Source: Macrotrachela quadricornifera (lineage: Eukaryota > Rotifera > Eurotatoria > Philodinida > Philodinidae). From it: a stretch of DNA of 64,000 nucleotides. This document shows, one piece after another, positions 48,348 to 59,791 of the stretch. The notes beneath the pieces were generated by a model, which was given only the letters and a program-made list of their open reading frames with translations, was not told the origin of the DNA and ran no database searches. The position numbers and the translations under genes are program-made. The stretch is from assembly GCA_022393335.1 (NCBI GenBank), contig JAJEKB010000381.1, positions 564,550 through 628,549 on the forward strand, read 5' to 3'. Position 1 is the first letter of the stretch; every line of letters begins with the position of its first letter.

Positions 48348-51300
48348 ATTACTATACGAATAAAAGGCGAAAAAGATGAATGACTGACTGTTTTAAAAGC
48401 CAATTTATCTTGAAAGAAGAATAAAAAAGCAGAAAGATAAGAGCACATTTCATCTGGTGGATATTGTCATTATTGTGGGACCTTAATGGAGAGGTACAAC
48501 TGTTTTTAATGTAAAAATGCATTCATATTTACAATCATGATTTTCGATTTATTCTATGAATAGCACAAATTTAATAGAATTAATGGCATAGGTCACAGAT
48601 TGCATGAAAAACATACATTAGTTCGTATCATTCGATCCATTTTTGTACAATATACATTCTGATAAATGTACCTAAAATACAATGACTTCGAACAAGTAAT
48701 ATTCAAAGCACATGCAATTTCTGCACGTACTTGCAAAACTGATACATATAATTTTTCTAATAATTGTATTGAATTTAATCGTTACGATATTCATTATACA
48801 TTTGTTTTCGCACGAGAAACACATGAATGGCGTTGATTGAAAAGTTTTGAATATATCTTTAAGCTATAATAAAAGAACGTTAATCGCTGAGATAAATATA
48901 GAAACGTGAATGTATTTGAATCCATCACAACTGAACTACTTTTCTGAAAGTATCATCATTAGTTTTATTGAGAACGCACACTTTGAATTCATGTTTCAGC
49001 TATGAATGAATAGAGCTCAATGAGGCTAAAGAAACGTTGCAAGGATTCTTGTTCATGGTGCATCTAGATAAAGATCTGAAATTTTTAACATGGAGTTGTT
49101 ATTTCATACAACAAACTTGAATTACATTCTCTCAAAAATAAAATTTGATAATTCTCGTTCGGCATAACGTTCATGCAAATTTTTTGGCTATGCTGAAGTA
49201 CAAAAGGAAGAAAAATAAATAAACTAATATATTTTTCTATTTACTTGGAAATCATATTAGTGTCAATTATAGTGTATTTTACACTAAGTAACTTAATGAC
49301 TGCCTTATATTCTGTTTCAAAAATAACCAAAGGTGTCTTTTCTACATTCATGTGGACTATAATCAGGATTTTTAAAATGACTGACTTTTGCTCTATCAAA
49401 TATTCTAAAGACACACGGCTTGTCGAATATTTTTACATAATTATTCAAAATTTTGTGTCATTCACATCATATACAATTGAATATGATACGTGCACTTGAT
49501 AACAATTTGGCTCTGTTTCCATCACTTTATTATCGAGTATTATTTTTATCAGTTCATCTAGGAAAAAAGAGGAACAGATTTATATTCTTACACGTGTGCA
49601 ACAATCCGATATTCATTCAGATAAATTGTGAACAAGAATCTTTTTAAGGTTGTAATTAATATTTGATAATGAGAAAAATTTATCGATTATACAAAGCTGC
49701 AGTCATTGATAGTTTCGCCGTAGCCAATGTTTTCATGGAACTAAATATATTCATTTAAAAATTTATATTGGAAAAATTTCGTTTATTAAACTTATTTTCG
49801 TCTTTCAAAACTTGGTTTAGTAACTTAACAAAAAGTATCAAAACAACAAAATATTTATGTATCTACTGTTTTTCTAGTATGTATATAACTTTGATGCGTC
49901 TAAGTTGATATTCTTAATTTAGACAAATAAGGCACCATTTAATATAGCCTCCCATTAATATAAAGCCCATGTCTACCCTGTATATATGAGAGGGGGGGGG
50001 GTTATTTGTTGCAAATTATCCATATTAAAGAGAATTTAATTTATGAAAACTTTCTATTTTCAATAATGCTAAGTTTGATTCCATCTTTCTTTTTATTGGT
50101 GGCGTTTTAATTGGATGTTCATCATATTATTTGAGTTTACCAATAAAATCATCTCTAAAACACTGTCGGTCAATTTTTTATTCATAAATTTAAGTTCTTG
50201 AATTCTTGTTAAATTATGATCAGTGAGCGATGGAAGATTCTAATAAATAAAACGACAGCTCTGAAGTTAACCTTTTTGACGTATAGATTTTTTAATCAGA
50301 TACTTTTTCCAGTAATCTCTCTTAAAGAATTACAGAGTATCATTTTAAAAAGAAAGTTTTAATCAAAGTATGCAAAACTGAGGAAAGCATTCTTTGTGTA
50401 CTATTCGTTATGAAGGAGAATATTTCTATTACTGTTGTGATCATGTTCAAAACAAATTAGATCTTTGAATGACTGTTTTTGAATTTTTTTTCTTTAACAA
50501 TTAATTTCTTTATTTTGCAAGTAGTACAATACTGATAAATCAATATTCGAACTAGATCGAATGACGTTTTTTCTCAGAAAGCATAAAACAAACGTTTTAT
50601 TGTAATGCAAAACTGATTTGTTAAGAACAAATAGTTTGATGAATCCTTTTTTGAATATACGCTTAAAACAACAAAAAAAGATTTTGTCACTATCCAGGTA
50701 AAAATCACCCTGGTGGATCGTATTGGACTCTGAACAATTCAATAGTCAGAGTTCGATCGGCTCTAAGTGTCGAAAACCATGAATATTTCTTCAATTTCTA
50801 AAGATTTACGGTGTCATATGCCGTTGAAAGGATCCGAGGATATTTGATACCGGGAGTTTGTCGAATTTGGCAACATTTGATAGTATTAAAGCATCTAGTT
50901 TTGCTTTTCGTGATTATTAGATGACATTTGAAATATAACAAAAATAACCGATCGTATTTTCTGTTTTTTTTTATTACGCAACAATTATTTAAATTGAAAC
51001 AAAAGAATGTGAAAAAAAACTCGAAAATTTCTTTCTCTAAAATGAAATATGTATAAAAACTGAGTTGAAATAAGAATTCTAACTACTAGTATGCTTTTAC
51101 GAGATGATTCAAAATTTTTCACTTCTTTAGAATTTAATGGTTATGAGTAAAATATATGGATTTTAATAATCATTTTTCATAATGCATAAAAAATCGGAGT
51201 TCTATCTCGAGTTGTTTGAAGTCATCTGAGTCTAAGCAATTTAGCTTCAAAAACTTTATTATTTTAATATTTAAGTTTTTTTTTAAACATAGCTATGAAC

Positions 51301-52281
51301 AGATTGATGGTGTCAGATCGATTAGTCGTACGCAAATCGTTGTGAAATAGAAAGAACAACTAATATGTGAAAATTAATACTCTTTTTAATTTTATTAATA
51401 ATTAATGTCTTGATGACAATAAAATATGCATGAATTTGTTGATGAAAAAACTTGATAATAAATAATTCAATAGCAAATAAATCATAAACTTTTTAAATAA
51501 AAAGGAAAAATTCAATAGATTTTAATCTTTTGTGAAAGGTTTGATCGTAGTCTCTGAGAAATAATGATATCATCAGTGTCTGTGAATAAGATTATTTTTT
51601 TTATCAGTTACATATAATAAAATTTTGTATTTCTTAAAAAGATATAAAATGTGAGCAGGATAGGATGTTCTTTTAACGATTACATTCTTGTCTAATAATC
51701 AATTATAATCCGGTAACAATACACCAATTAAAACATAACACGTGTCAATATCAATGGGATGTCATGTAGTATCAGTTTACGATTTTTAATATCTTGATGA
51801 ATACCGTCATTAAATAAATAGAATAAAAAAAAAGTATACAATCGTTTTAGTTCGAAGACGTTAAAGTTATCACTCAGTTACATATGAAAGGACTGGTAGT
51901 GAGTTTCTTTACTCTAGAACATTCTTTCTCTTCTATCGTGTAATAAAAAAGCTACATAGTAGACGATAGAATCTCTTTTTTTTTCTTTTTCATCTATAAC
52001 TCAATGCAAATTTGACTGTGTAACGAATGTTGCTGTCCTTCTTTCTTTTCTAGATTCTTGTCTTGTCTCTATTTTTTTGGTTCCCTTCTCTACTGAATGA
52101 CCGACTGGTAGAAGAACAGATAAGAAAAAAAAAGAGAAGTTTATATACCCTACTCATTTTTTATCCTTCTTCATTCTCTCGTCAACATTACAAGCGTATA
52201 GCAAGTTCACATCACACTATAAGTAAGCATTAATCAGTAGTTGTATACAGTAATTTGTATTTTTATTTCTAAGAAAAAAAA
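48348..52281. other. 3.9-kb gene-poor region
   Basis: Between the WAP gene and the LEA-like gene. Both strands are full of stops; no protein family is recognised. It contains a run of ten G at 49992-50001. A TATATA box-like element at 52140-52147 and a possible 5'-UTR intron (about 52222-52274) belong to the LEA-like gene. Transposon debris is likely but I could not identify it. Confidence 0.45.
52140..52147 (+). promoter_or_regulatory. TATA-box candidate of the LEA-like gene
   Basis: TTTATATAC sits about 140 bp upstream of the ATG. If the GTAAGC at 52222 and the TTTCTAAG ending at 52274 are used as splice sites, the transcript start would lie about 30 bp downstream of it. Strong TATA boxes are often found with inducible, highly expressed genes. 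Confidence 0.4.
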
Positions 52282-52488
52282 ATGGATGCACTCAAAGCTG
52301 GTTTAGAAAAAGCCAAGGAAGCACAGGAATGCAAGAAAGCTGAAGAAAAATTTGAAAAAGCTAACGATCCAAATGTCAAACCCAGTGAACGTTTAGACGC
52401 TCAATATGAAGCGAATAAAGCATCGGCTAAAGCTGCCGAACATCATGCTAAAGCTGAACAACATCAGGCTAAACATGCTGCTAACTAA
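52282..52488 (+). CDS. Small LEA-like hydrophilic protein
   Basis: The frame encodes 68 residues with almost only A, K, E, Q, H, N and D and no tryptophan; hydrophobic residues are few. There are short repeats of the type AKAAEHHAKAEQHQAKH. It starts MDALKAGLEKAKEAQECKK and should be largely disordered in water and helical when dry, as late-embryogenesis-abundant proteins are. LEA proteins protect cells during desiccation in bdelloids and other anhydrobiotic animals, but I do not recognise a named family and one cysteine (residue 17) is present. The 5' flank has a TATA box and a probable UTR intron. It is intronless in the coding part and stands alone in gene-poor DNA. Confidence 0.65.
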   Translation: MDALKAGLEKAKEAQECKKAEEKFEKANDPNVKPSERLDAQYEANKASAKAAEHHAKAEQHQAKHAAN

Positions 52489-53959
52489 ACACTGCTAACT
52501 TATTACTAAAACAATCTTTTACATTTTGTTTATGTTGTTGTGTAGTATAATTGTTGTTGTTTTTATTATTGCATAAATAATATATTCCAGCAAGAAAAAT
52601 GAAAAAAATCATTATCAGATTAATATTATCATTTGATCACAGACAAGAAAATTTCTAGAAAAGCATTTAAGTAATTCACATGAACTATTGTATTAATTGA
52701 GATAACTTTCTACCAATTTTTTTTACGTATTAAGAATATTTTTTTTGGTAAAGCACTATCAGGATTGTTAAATACCTTTATTCATCTCGAAGACTCGTGA
52801 TTTTTGAACTTTTCTCCTAATGAATAATATCTGGATGTAGAAGCTGAATTTTAAGATTTTCTCACAGTTTCTTGGACTTTGTTACCTTCAGGTTTTATGA
52901 TATTTTGAAAGGATTTGACTGAAATATATATAAATAATCTTGACTGATTCACTTAGAAAAAAAAGAAGTTTGAAGAGAGAGAAGACAAAGAATTTTGTCT
53001 AATAAAGAGATGTTAATGGTGTATCCTTTATCGAGGATTTTATAATTACTTCTATAATAAAACAAGTTAATTAATAATAAAATAAAATTCGAAAAAACGA
53101 TTCACGTTTTTTAAACATATAATAAACGTTTCTTTTACTTAATAAGTGTTAAATTATTTAAAGTTTTGTACATATTTAAAATAAATTTTACTGATTATAA
53201 TATAAAAATAATTGATTAATTGATATATAACTGTTCTTATTAAAAATTAATAAATAAACTGTTTATTATTTTGGAAAGATCTGTTTCTCCATTGATAAAA
53301 ATAATATTTGTCAAATATATAAAGTGTGTATATCTATCTTTATCGTTATTCATAGATATATTCTTAAATATGAAGATTTAATATTTTGCGCTATAAGTGA
53401 TGTGAAAAAGAGCACTCCTTTTGTACTGGTATCTCGAGGTAGAAGGAACCCAATTAAGATCCGAGACTTTCAGAATAAACCAGTCTTATTAAGACCTTTC
53501 TCTGTAAAAAGTTTTAAGTCGAAACTCGAAAATCGATTTTTCAGGTAAATCTCAGAGGGACCACGGCTTTTTGCTAAAAAATGCCATAAAAATTAAGTAT
53601 TTCGATAGAAATAAGCTAAAAGCACAAACTCTTTTCAGGATATTCATAGCTCATTAAGGTCGATATAATGCGCATAGTCTTGATTGAAAAGCGATATGGC
53701 AATTGGAAATTACTCCTGACCTTCTTTTTCTGTCCACTGTACCCCCCCCCCCCCCCCCGTCCTTTATGCCACATCCATTCTTGGAAAACAATTATTTATT
53801 TTAATTAACTAATGAATTGAAAATCGAACTAATAAATTCTATTTCTAAGAGACCTCCATCAATACAACGCATATTCGTTGGTTATTTCATTATCTTTCAT
53901 TTTTATTATCAGTCATCAGCTACACTTTCAGTTGTAGCACAGTTGTTATGTCAAAGTAA
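52489..53959. other. Gene-poor region with a 17-C homopolymer
   Basis: It contains the LEA-like 3' UTR and then AT-rich sequence. Seventeen consecutive C lie at 53742-53758. The frame at 53324-53548 has no family features. Possibly degraded transposon sequence. Confidence 0.4.
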
Positions 53960-54345
53960 CACCTAAGTTTTCTTTCATTTTAATTATCTCAAAACGAAAT
54001 AAAACTAAACTTTGAAACAATCGTCGTTTTATGACGCTTTCCTTAAAGAAACTAAAGTCTCTACTTAGAAACGAATTTCGAATAGTATAGGTTTGGTCTT
54101 CATATTTCATATGGAGTTTCAATCGTAATTTTTGACCTTCGGTTTTCGAGATTATAGCGTCACAAATACAATATTTTTGATGCATACGGATTTAGTAGAT
54201 AAATAAAGAAGGAAAGAAAGGAAACTCACGCTGCGTCACTATATAAATGCTTTGCACCTTAAAAGCTCGCACAGAACTACAGAAATGCTGTTTTGCATTG
54301 CATTATTAACTAGATGTTAGTCGAGTTTCCCTCGACTACAGAATG
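53960..54345. repeat. Short tandem-repeat family, left copy
   Basis: Near 54220-54330 are units of about 45 bp resembling AACTCGCGCTGCATCGC with a conserved TAAATGCT-TGCATCTTA half. The preceding 200 bp has weak but repeated similarity to 56880-57060. A matching pair of units lies at 57066-57172. Confidence 0.6.
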
Positions 54346-54734
54346 TAGTACGAAGCTCGATTTCGAAATCATGATTTAGACATTTTCAGATATGTTCGAA
54401 TATTCATCGTTATCGCATAATCGTGTGAATTGACCTTGTTCGCTGTATCGAACTTAAATTGATCTGATGAAAGAGTTTATCTAGAGATGTTCAGAAAATC
54501 GTTCGTTTAAACAATTGTTTGAATCAACCAGCTAATAGAATTTGAAAAGTAGGCACGGTGAAGTTCATTATCATGCAACCTTTACTAATTCTTCTCGGCT
54601 AGCGTTTATTTGAGCAATTTAAAAGTTGAAGTGAGCAATAATTAAACATACGAATTAGCAGTAATTATTGAGTAATAAAAAAATGTTTTCTTAGCAATTT
54701 TATATTATGAAATGAACAATAATTATTTCATTAA

Positions 54735-55359
54735 CCCTTTGAGTCCCGAATTTTTTCTACTCTCTCAGACATAGAAAAACTGTCTTTTTTAATTACGTCT
54801 TACCATTACTTAGTACATTGTTTTAAAACAACAAAGTATATCACAAAATGCAGCGTGAAAAGCTCTACAACCTACAAAGGGAAACTTGTTGTTATTAAAT
54901 GCTTTTCGTTTTCAAAAGAACCAAATTTTTGTGCAATCAATTTCTGACGCTCCAAAAAAATGGCTTTTTTCTTTTCTCATCTTTTGCCATCCTTCAATCA
55001 CCTAATGAGCTTTTGTAAAAATTAAAAAAGATACATTACCAGACGCAGCGTGAAAAGCTCTACAATCTTCTATGTTGCTTGTTTTAATTAACAATAAAAA
55101 CGCGAAATAGGAGAAAAGGTATTTCTTGCTCGTATAGGAAAAAAACGATTTTTTAGAGCGCCGAAAATTGATTGCAAAGTACTCTGATTTTTTTTGAAAA
55201 CAGAAAGTACGTATTAATAATCATTTCTACTTTGTAGTTTATACAGCTTCTCTCGCTGCATCTTGTAGTATATTTTGTTTTTTAAAACAATGTATTAATC
55301 TCGATGATCTGAAAGTTTTTAAAAGGTGGGAAGTATGTATCCCACCGGGACTCAAAGGG
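54735..55359. mobile_element. piggyBac-type MITE flanked by TTAA
   Basis: A 625-bp element has perfect 14-bp terminal inverted repeats, CCCTTTGAGTCCCG at 54735-54748 and CGGGACTCAAAGGG at 55346-55359, with TTAA on each side. That is the piggyBac target and end structure. Inside, a long inverted repeat (about 54813-54895 against 55228-55297) carries GCAGCGTGAAAAGCTCTAC. No transposase frame is seen, so it is non-autonomous. Confidence 0.85.
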
Positions 55360-55796
55360 TTAAATTGCAGTATTAAATTTATACATGACCAAAAAAAAAA
55401 ATTTATATTTTGCTAACAAAAAATTACTGTGTGACCAAAGCCATTTTTGCCTTGAAACGGTTTGTCTCGCTTTTTTTGTACCAATTGCTACATTTTTTGT
55501 CTCTGATGGCGCGTTGCAATATTTTAGTCTTATTGATACTCCAACGATGTGCCTATAGATGTAATTTTTTCAAAAATGACACGCAAATGCAAGTTGCACT
55601 TCTCCATTAACGGGAATTGTTGATCAAATATACGGACCAAATGCTGAACCAGACAGCTTCGTATGTGTCAAATAAGTTGAATCTCTAATTTTCATAACAT
55701 TTTATTTTTTCATCTGTTATTGTTGTTTCCTCAACAGAAGGCAAATAACACTTTGTTATATTACCATCTGGAACAGCTTTAATTTCTTTGTTTAAT

Positions 55797-56545
55797 TTAG
55801 CCCAGTTCTATTCCTCTATCCAGTATAATAATATAATCGAGAAATGATGATCGAACTTCTTCGAATTCACACGAGCACGAATTTATTCTTCGGACCATTT
55901 GTTGCCTATAGAAAATACAACAACTACAAATCTTGATAAAACCAATCGTTCTCTGATTGTATCTTTTTCCTTTATCACACAATTGGTTGCTTCGGGAGCA
56001 TTATTTGTGCTTGGAGCACATAATTTTAAACCCTTCATACCCACCGTTTGTTGATTCATACCAATCAGTTGAAAAATACTAGATAAATGTTTCTTGATTC
56101 TTCCATTTTTTAAAGAATAGTTTTGTGGCAGTTTCAACATTTTCTTTATTTTTCGACAGTTGTAATGTATCAACATTATCTACAACTTCACTATATGAAT
56201 TTTTATCTTCTACTAAGCATAACTTTTTTTCATGTGTTCCCGCATGTGTGCCCAGCACATAACAATATTATGATTTTGTCCAAATACTTTTGAAAATGTG
56301 TTTCTAATAGCTTCAGAACCATCTACAACTAGCACTAGATTTTGTTAATTCATTTACAAGTGTAAACCACGTAGACCATCACGAATAGACATAAATATAA
56401 AAATAAAAGCTTTTTCTTCTTTTGAACACACAGCAAGTCTGTTTGGGCGAAATTGTTTGATCATATCAGTTGTTCCAATAATAAGCATATATGTATATGT
56501 TGTATATATGTAATCTATACGACATGATAGCAAGAAGAAAACCAT
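55797..56545 (-). pseudogene. Decayed Mutator-like (MULE) transposase
   Basis: On the minus strand several frames together show MULE DDE-transposase traits. They include ADIGTTDMIKQ-type text before KEEKAFIFIFMS, a downstream DGSEAIRNTFSKVFG with the catalytic-type Asp, CWAHMREHMK, and the typical ending STNNAPEATNCVIKEK with TIRERL. The pieces lie in different frames with stops between them, so the gene is broken and probably very old. No terminal repeats could be tied to it. It is flanked by the two copies of the short tandem-repeat family. Confidence 0.7.
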
Positions 56546-56879
56546 AATGTTAATGATTCCATGTTATTTTTTATATAGAATTTATAGTTAAATTAAATAC
56601 ATTATTGCTCAATTTCAACATTGCTCATTTAAATCATTTTATTACCCACTTAGATTATTTCAGTGATCAATTAAATATAAGTCACTCTTATCAACGTGTT
56701 TTGAAAAAAAAAGAAAATCGATTGATCGATTAATTATCTTTCTGATTTATTATCTATAATCAGATGTTCACACGACTGTACACATAAAATCAATCATTTA
56801 GTAAAAGGTGGCGTCTAACGTTTGCTGCTCTTTCCATTGTAATTATCTTGTAATATAAATTTCATAAAAAACCGGGTTT

Positions 56880-57180
56880 TTTAATGACTACTTCTAAGCA
56901 AATGAAATTTTACCATAAGTTTCTACGTAATAACAGATGGAAATGGTTCGATCTCAATATTTTCATCCTGCTTTCGAACAAATATTTTCTGATTTTCCGC
57001 TCTAGAGGTAATCGCGACAGAAAATGACAACTTTTTATGTGAACGTCGAGAAAGTAAGAAATAAAAAAAACTCGCGAACGGCTACATAAATGCTGTGCTG
57101 CGCATCGCACTAACAAAGGAAAAAAATAAAGGAAACTCGCGTTGCATCGCTGTATAGATGCTTCGCATCTTAATTAGGTT
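56880..57180. repeat. Short tandem-repeat family, right copy
   Basis: It contains two units near 57066-57172: AACTCGCGAACGGCTACATAAATGCT-type, then AAGGAAACTCGCGTTGCATCG. These match the units at 54220-54330, but in a different order. Together the two copies bracket the piggyBac MITE and the MULE remnant. Confidence 0.55.
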
Positions 57181-57490
57181 ATTACATTTTTATGGTGGAA
57201 AATTCTTTAACAGAATTGTATCAAAAAAGTCCGTTTAATTTTTTTAACAGGAACTGCAGAAAAAGAGCGACAATTAGAAAAATGTGAATACTGTCACAAC
57301 AGCGCTCTCTATGGAGAAGCAAGAGAAAAATGAATGGGAAAAACCCCAGTGTTTATACTTGCCAATATAAGAGAGAGCGAGAAAAGCAAGAGGGCTAAAG
57401 TATAGAAAGTTGGTATATTCATTCTTCTTTTATTTCTCAGTAATAAATATTTGGATTCTAAATCTATTCTTCTTTTGTTTCAAAAAAGAT
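57181..57490. promoter_or_regulatory. 5' flank of the PIN/zinc-finger gene
   Basis: It contains purine-rich stretches (GAGAGAGCGAGAAAAGCAAGAGGG near 57370, given here only by position) and a pyrimidine tract with CAAAAAAG just before the ATG. No upstream exon is identified. Confidence 0.35.
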
Positions 57491-58432
57491 ATGATGTCTG
57501 TCTCTCATCAACTACTCTATCTATTTGATTGTGATGGTGGCCGCAGTAACCTTTTCTATGAATTTCAAAGAGATCAGATTCCAATTAATGCTAAACTGTA
57601 TTTATTCTGGAACAATAACGATGAATGTGTCACCATGATGCTAAAGCAGCTAAGCAAGTATTCAAACATTTACTGCAAACCAAGTTATTTAAAGAATGTT
57701 AAGAACTCAGCGGATGGAAACTTAATCTATTTTCTCGGTAAATTAGTAGATCAATTTGACACAATCATAATAGTTAGTGGTGGTGACTGTGTGTACGAAG
57801 AAGTTATCGAAACTGTAAGACATGAATATCCACAAAAAAAGATTACATTGTGGAAAACTGAACATCCAAACGAGTCTGAATTGAAAAAATTGTTACATTA
57901 TCCCCTAAACAATGTTAAACATCATTTTAATGAATTTAATGGTAAATCAGTTGATGGATCGTTACAAATTAAACCCCTTATTATTACAAACTCTGTTTCT
58001 GTCGTGCCAAATCGATCAAATCGATGTCCTGAATGTCGCAAAAGTAAACGTTGCTATTCTCCAGACGGTCTTCGTATGCATCTTTCAACAGCACGAAAAC
58101 ACTTAAAACAGATCGTAACAGTGTCAAAAGTTGTTCCTGAAATTATCAAGGAAAATAGAATGTTTTGTCCGCATAGCAAAGTAAAATTGATTCACTCGTC
58201 AACAGCAGAATTGTTTGAAACATTAAAGAAAGGGAAAAAATGTCCATTATGTCCAGCATCAAAACAAAAGTACAAGATAATATCACTTTACAAACACTTA
58301 AAAGAAAAACATCCACAATGTAACGTTCAAATTCAGTGTTGTAACGAACAAATTACATATAAAGATCTAAATGAATTCCGTGTACATATTTTCAGTGATT
58401 CATATGAGATGACGTATACGATGTATGGTTAG
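57491..58432 (+). CDS. PIN/NYN-like nuclease domain with C2H2 zinc fingers
   Basis: A 313-residue intronless frame from ATG 57491; an in-frame upstream extension has no ATG. Residues 8-120 look like a PIN/NYN-type nuclease fold: strand LLYLFDCDGG (D13, D15), strand AKLYLFWNN, helix with SADGNLIYFLGKL (D75), and strand TIIIVSGGDCVYEEV (D99, E103). Those acids are where PIN/NYN domains bind metal. Then come two C2H2-type fingers with the same C-x2-C-x14-H core: C179, C182, H197, H204 and C251, C254, H269, H274. A further CC and H near 283-299 may form a third. I recognise no named family. It may cut RNA bound by the fingers. The location is in transposon-rich DNA. Confidence 0.65.
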   Translation: MMSVSHQLLYLFDCDGGRSNLFYEFQRDQIPINAKLYLFWNNNDECVTMMLKQLSKYSNIYCKPSYLKNVKNSADGNLIYFLGKLVDQFDTIIIVSGGDCVYEEVIETVRHEYPQKKITLWKTEHPNESELKKLLHYPLNNVKHHFNEFNGKSVDGSLQIKPLIITNSVSVVPNRSNRCPECRKSKRCYSPDGLRMHLSTARKHLKQIVTVSKVVPEIIKENRMFCPHSKVKLIHSSTAELFETLKKGKKCPLCPASKQKYKIISLYKHLKEKHPQCNVQIQCCNEQITYKDLNEFRVHIFSDSYEMTYTMYG

Positions 58433-58811
58433 ATTAAAAAATTGTTTGTATGCAGAAGAATGAAGGCTTTTTTTATTGTAACTCAATGTTGTCTTTACTC
58501 AGTCAAAAATGTAAAACTATCAATAAATCTAGATACTTAACTCTACTTTTTTTGTGGTCTTGCGACTCCTCTGTTTCTAACTTAGTTATAACCTGTGTTT
58601 TTCGCCAAGTACTTTAGTTTAGTTATACTTCTCTAGCGACAGCACGGCACAAAACGCTAAAGAAAAAAGTACAAAATCCAAAGATTTATCTTAGCACAAG
58701 TAAGAACATTGTGTTTTTCCGTTTGAGTTCGAGGTGTTCCAGTAACTCTATAAATAACTAAATAAATACAATCGGAATTTTTTTTGTACTCACCAATGGA
58801 CGAAACAAAAG
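58433..58811. other. 3' flank of the PIN/zinc-finger gene
   Basis: AT-rich, no gene recognised; it ends at the start of the fold-back repeat. Confidence 0.4.
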
Positions 58812-59166
58812 TTATATATATGGGCATGGCTACTCGTGTTGATACCCGATTTTGATACAGTCCTATTGTAAGGATAGAACCTACTATTGCGCGAATCATA
58901 GAAGAGAGGATCCTTGATGATCCTGGATTGTTCCGAACAACATCATATTTTATCCTTACAATAGCAAAGAAAAGCTACTAGCTTATCATGTGAGCTTGTG
59001 GGTTTTTTCTGCTATCGTAAGGATAAAACATGATGTTGTTCGGAGCAATCCAGGGTTATCAAGGATCCTCTCTTATATGATCGCGACAAGAGTATGTTTT
59101 ATCCTCACAATATAACTGTATTAGAATGGGGGTATGAACACGACTGACCATGTTCATATATATATT
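58812..59166. repeat. Fold-back element, 160-bp arms
   Basis: The two ends of this 355-bp segment are reverse complements along about 160 bp with roughly 85% identity by eye. Matching landmarks are GAGAGGATCCTTGATGATCC against the complement of GGTTATCAAGGATCCTCTC, and TTGTTCCGAACAACATCAT against ATGATGTTGTTCGGAGCAA. A spacer of about 40 bp lies near 58975-59010. It is a fold-back MITE or a hairpin source of small RNA; no open frame is present. Confidence 0.85.
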
Positions 59167-59791
59167 TCGAAACGAGTTTTACATAATATCTACTTTTCAA
59201 TCTGTGATACTTATATATGTGTTTGTTACTTGTCTTAAACTATTTTGATTATGTTTGTGTGTGCAGTAATTCAGTATTAAGTAGTAGCTAACAAATATTC
59301 CAAGCTATCTTAATGATCATCAGCTATTTATTTAATGTAACTGAATTTTCCATGCAAAGGATGCAATTTGAAATGTCGTTCGATTCAGTACTAGAAAAAA
59401 AACTAATGAAAAATCATTGAACCTATGTTTATCTGACCATTTTTTTAAATTTATGTATTAGTATTTGATTATAAGATTAGCTATACTAGATCTTTGTATT
59501 ACAAGCACATTATATTGTTCATTTTTTTTCCTGTTAGAAAAAAAATGAAAGAAAGGAAAGATGTCTAAGATCATGTTTATTCGAATATTTTTGTTGATCA
59601 ATTTTTATCACTTCTGAAACTTAATCTGCTGTCTAAATTTTAATTATTTAAAATAACATAGATTACATCGTTGAATTATTTGATGAGAGCTCTCAGTCTG
59701 ATGGAATGAAATGATGCTGAATGTTCATTAATTCTGTCAATGGATATTGTTTCAGATATGATTGATGAGATATTAGTCAAAAATATTGGTT
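59167..59791. other. Spacer between the two fold-back elements
   Basis: AT-rich. I see no gene, tRNA or further repeat in it. Confidence 0.4.

Noticed and set aside
49245..49647. Overlapping short frames in the gene-poor region
   Set aside because: No recognisable motif, and composition typical of chance translation; I could not support either.
53742..53758. Run of 17 C as a possible structured element
   Set aside because: A homopolymer of this kind is more likely slippage or an assembly artefact; no flanking repeats support a G-quadruplex cluster.
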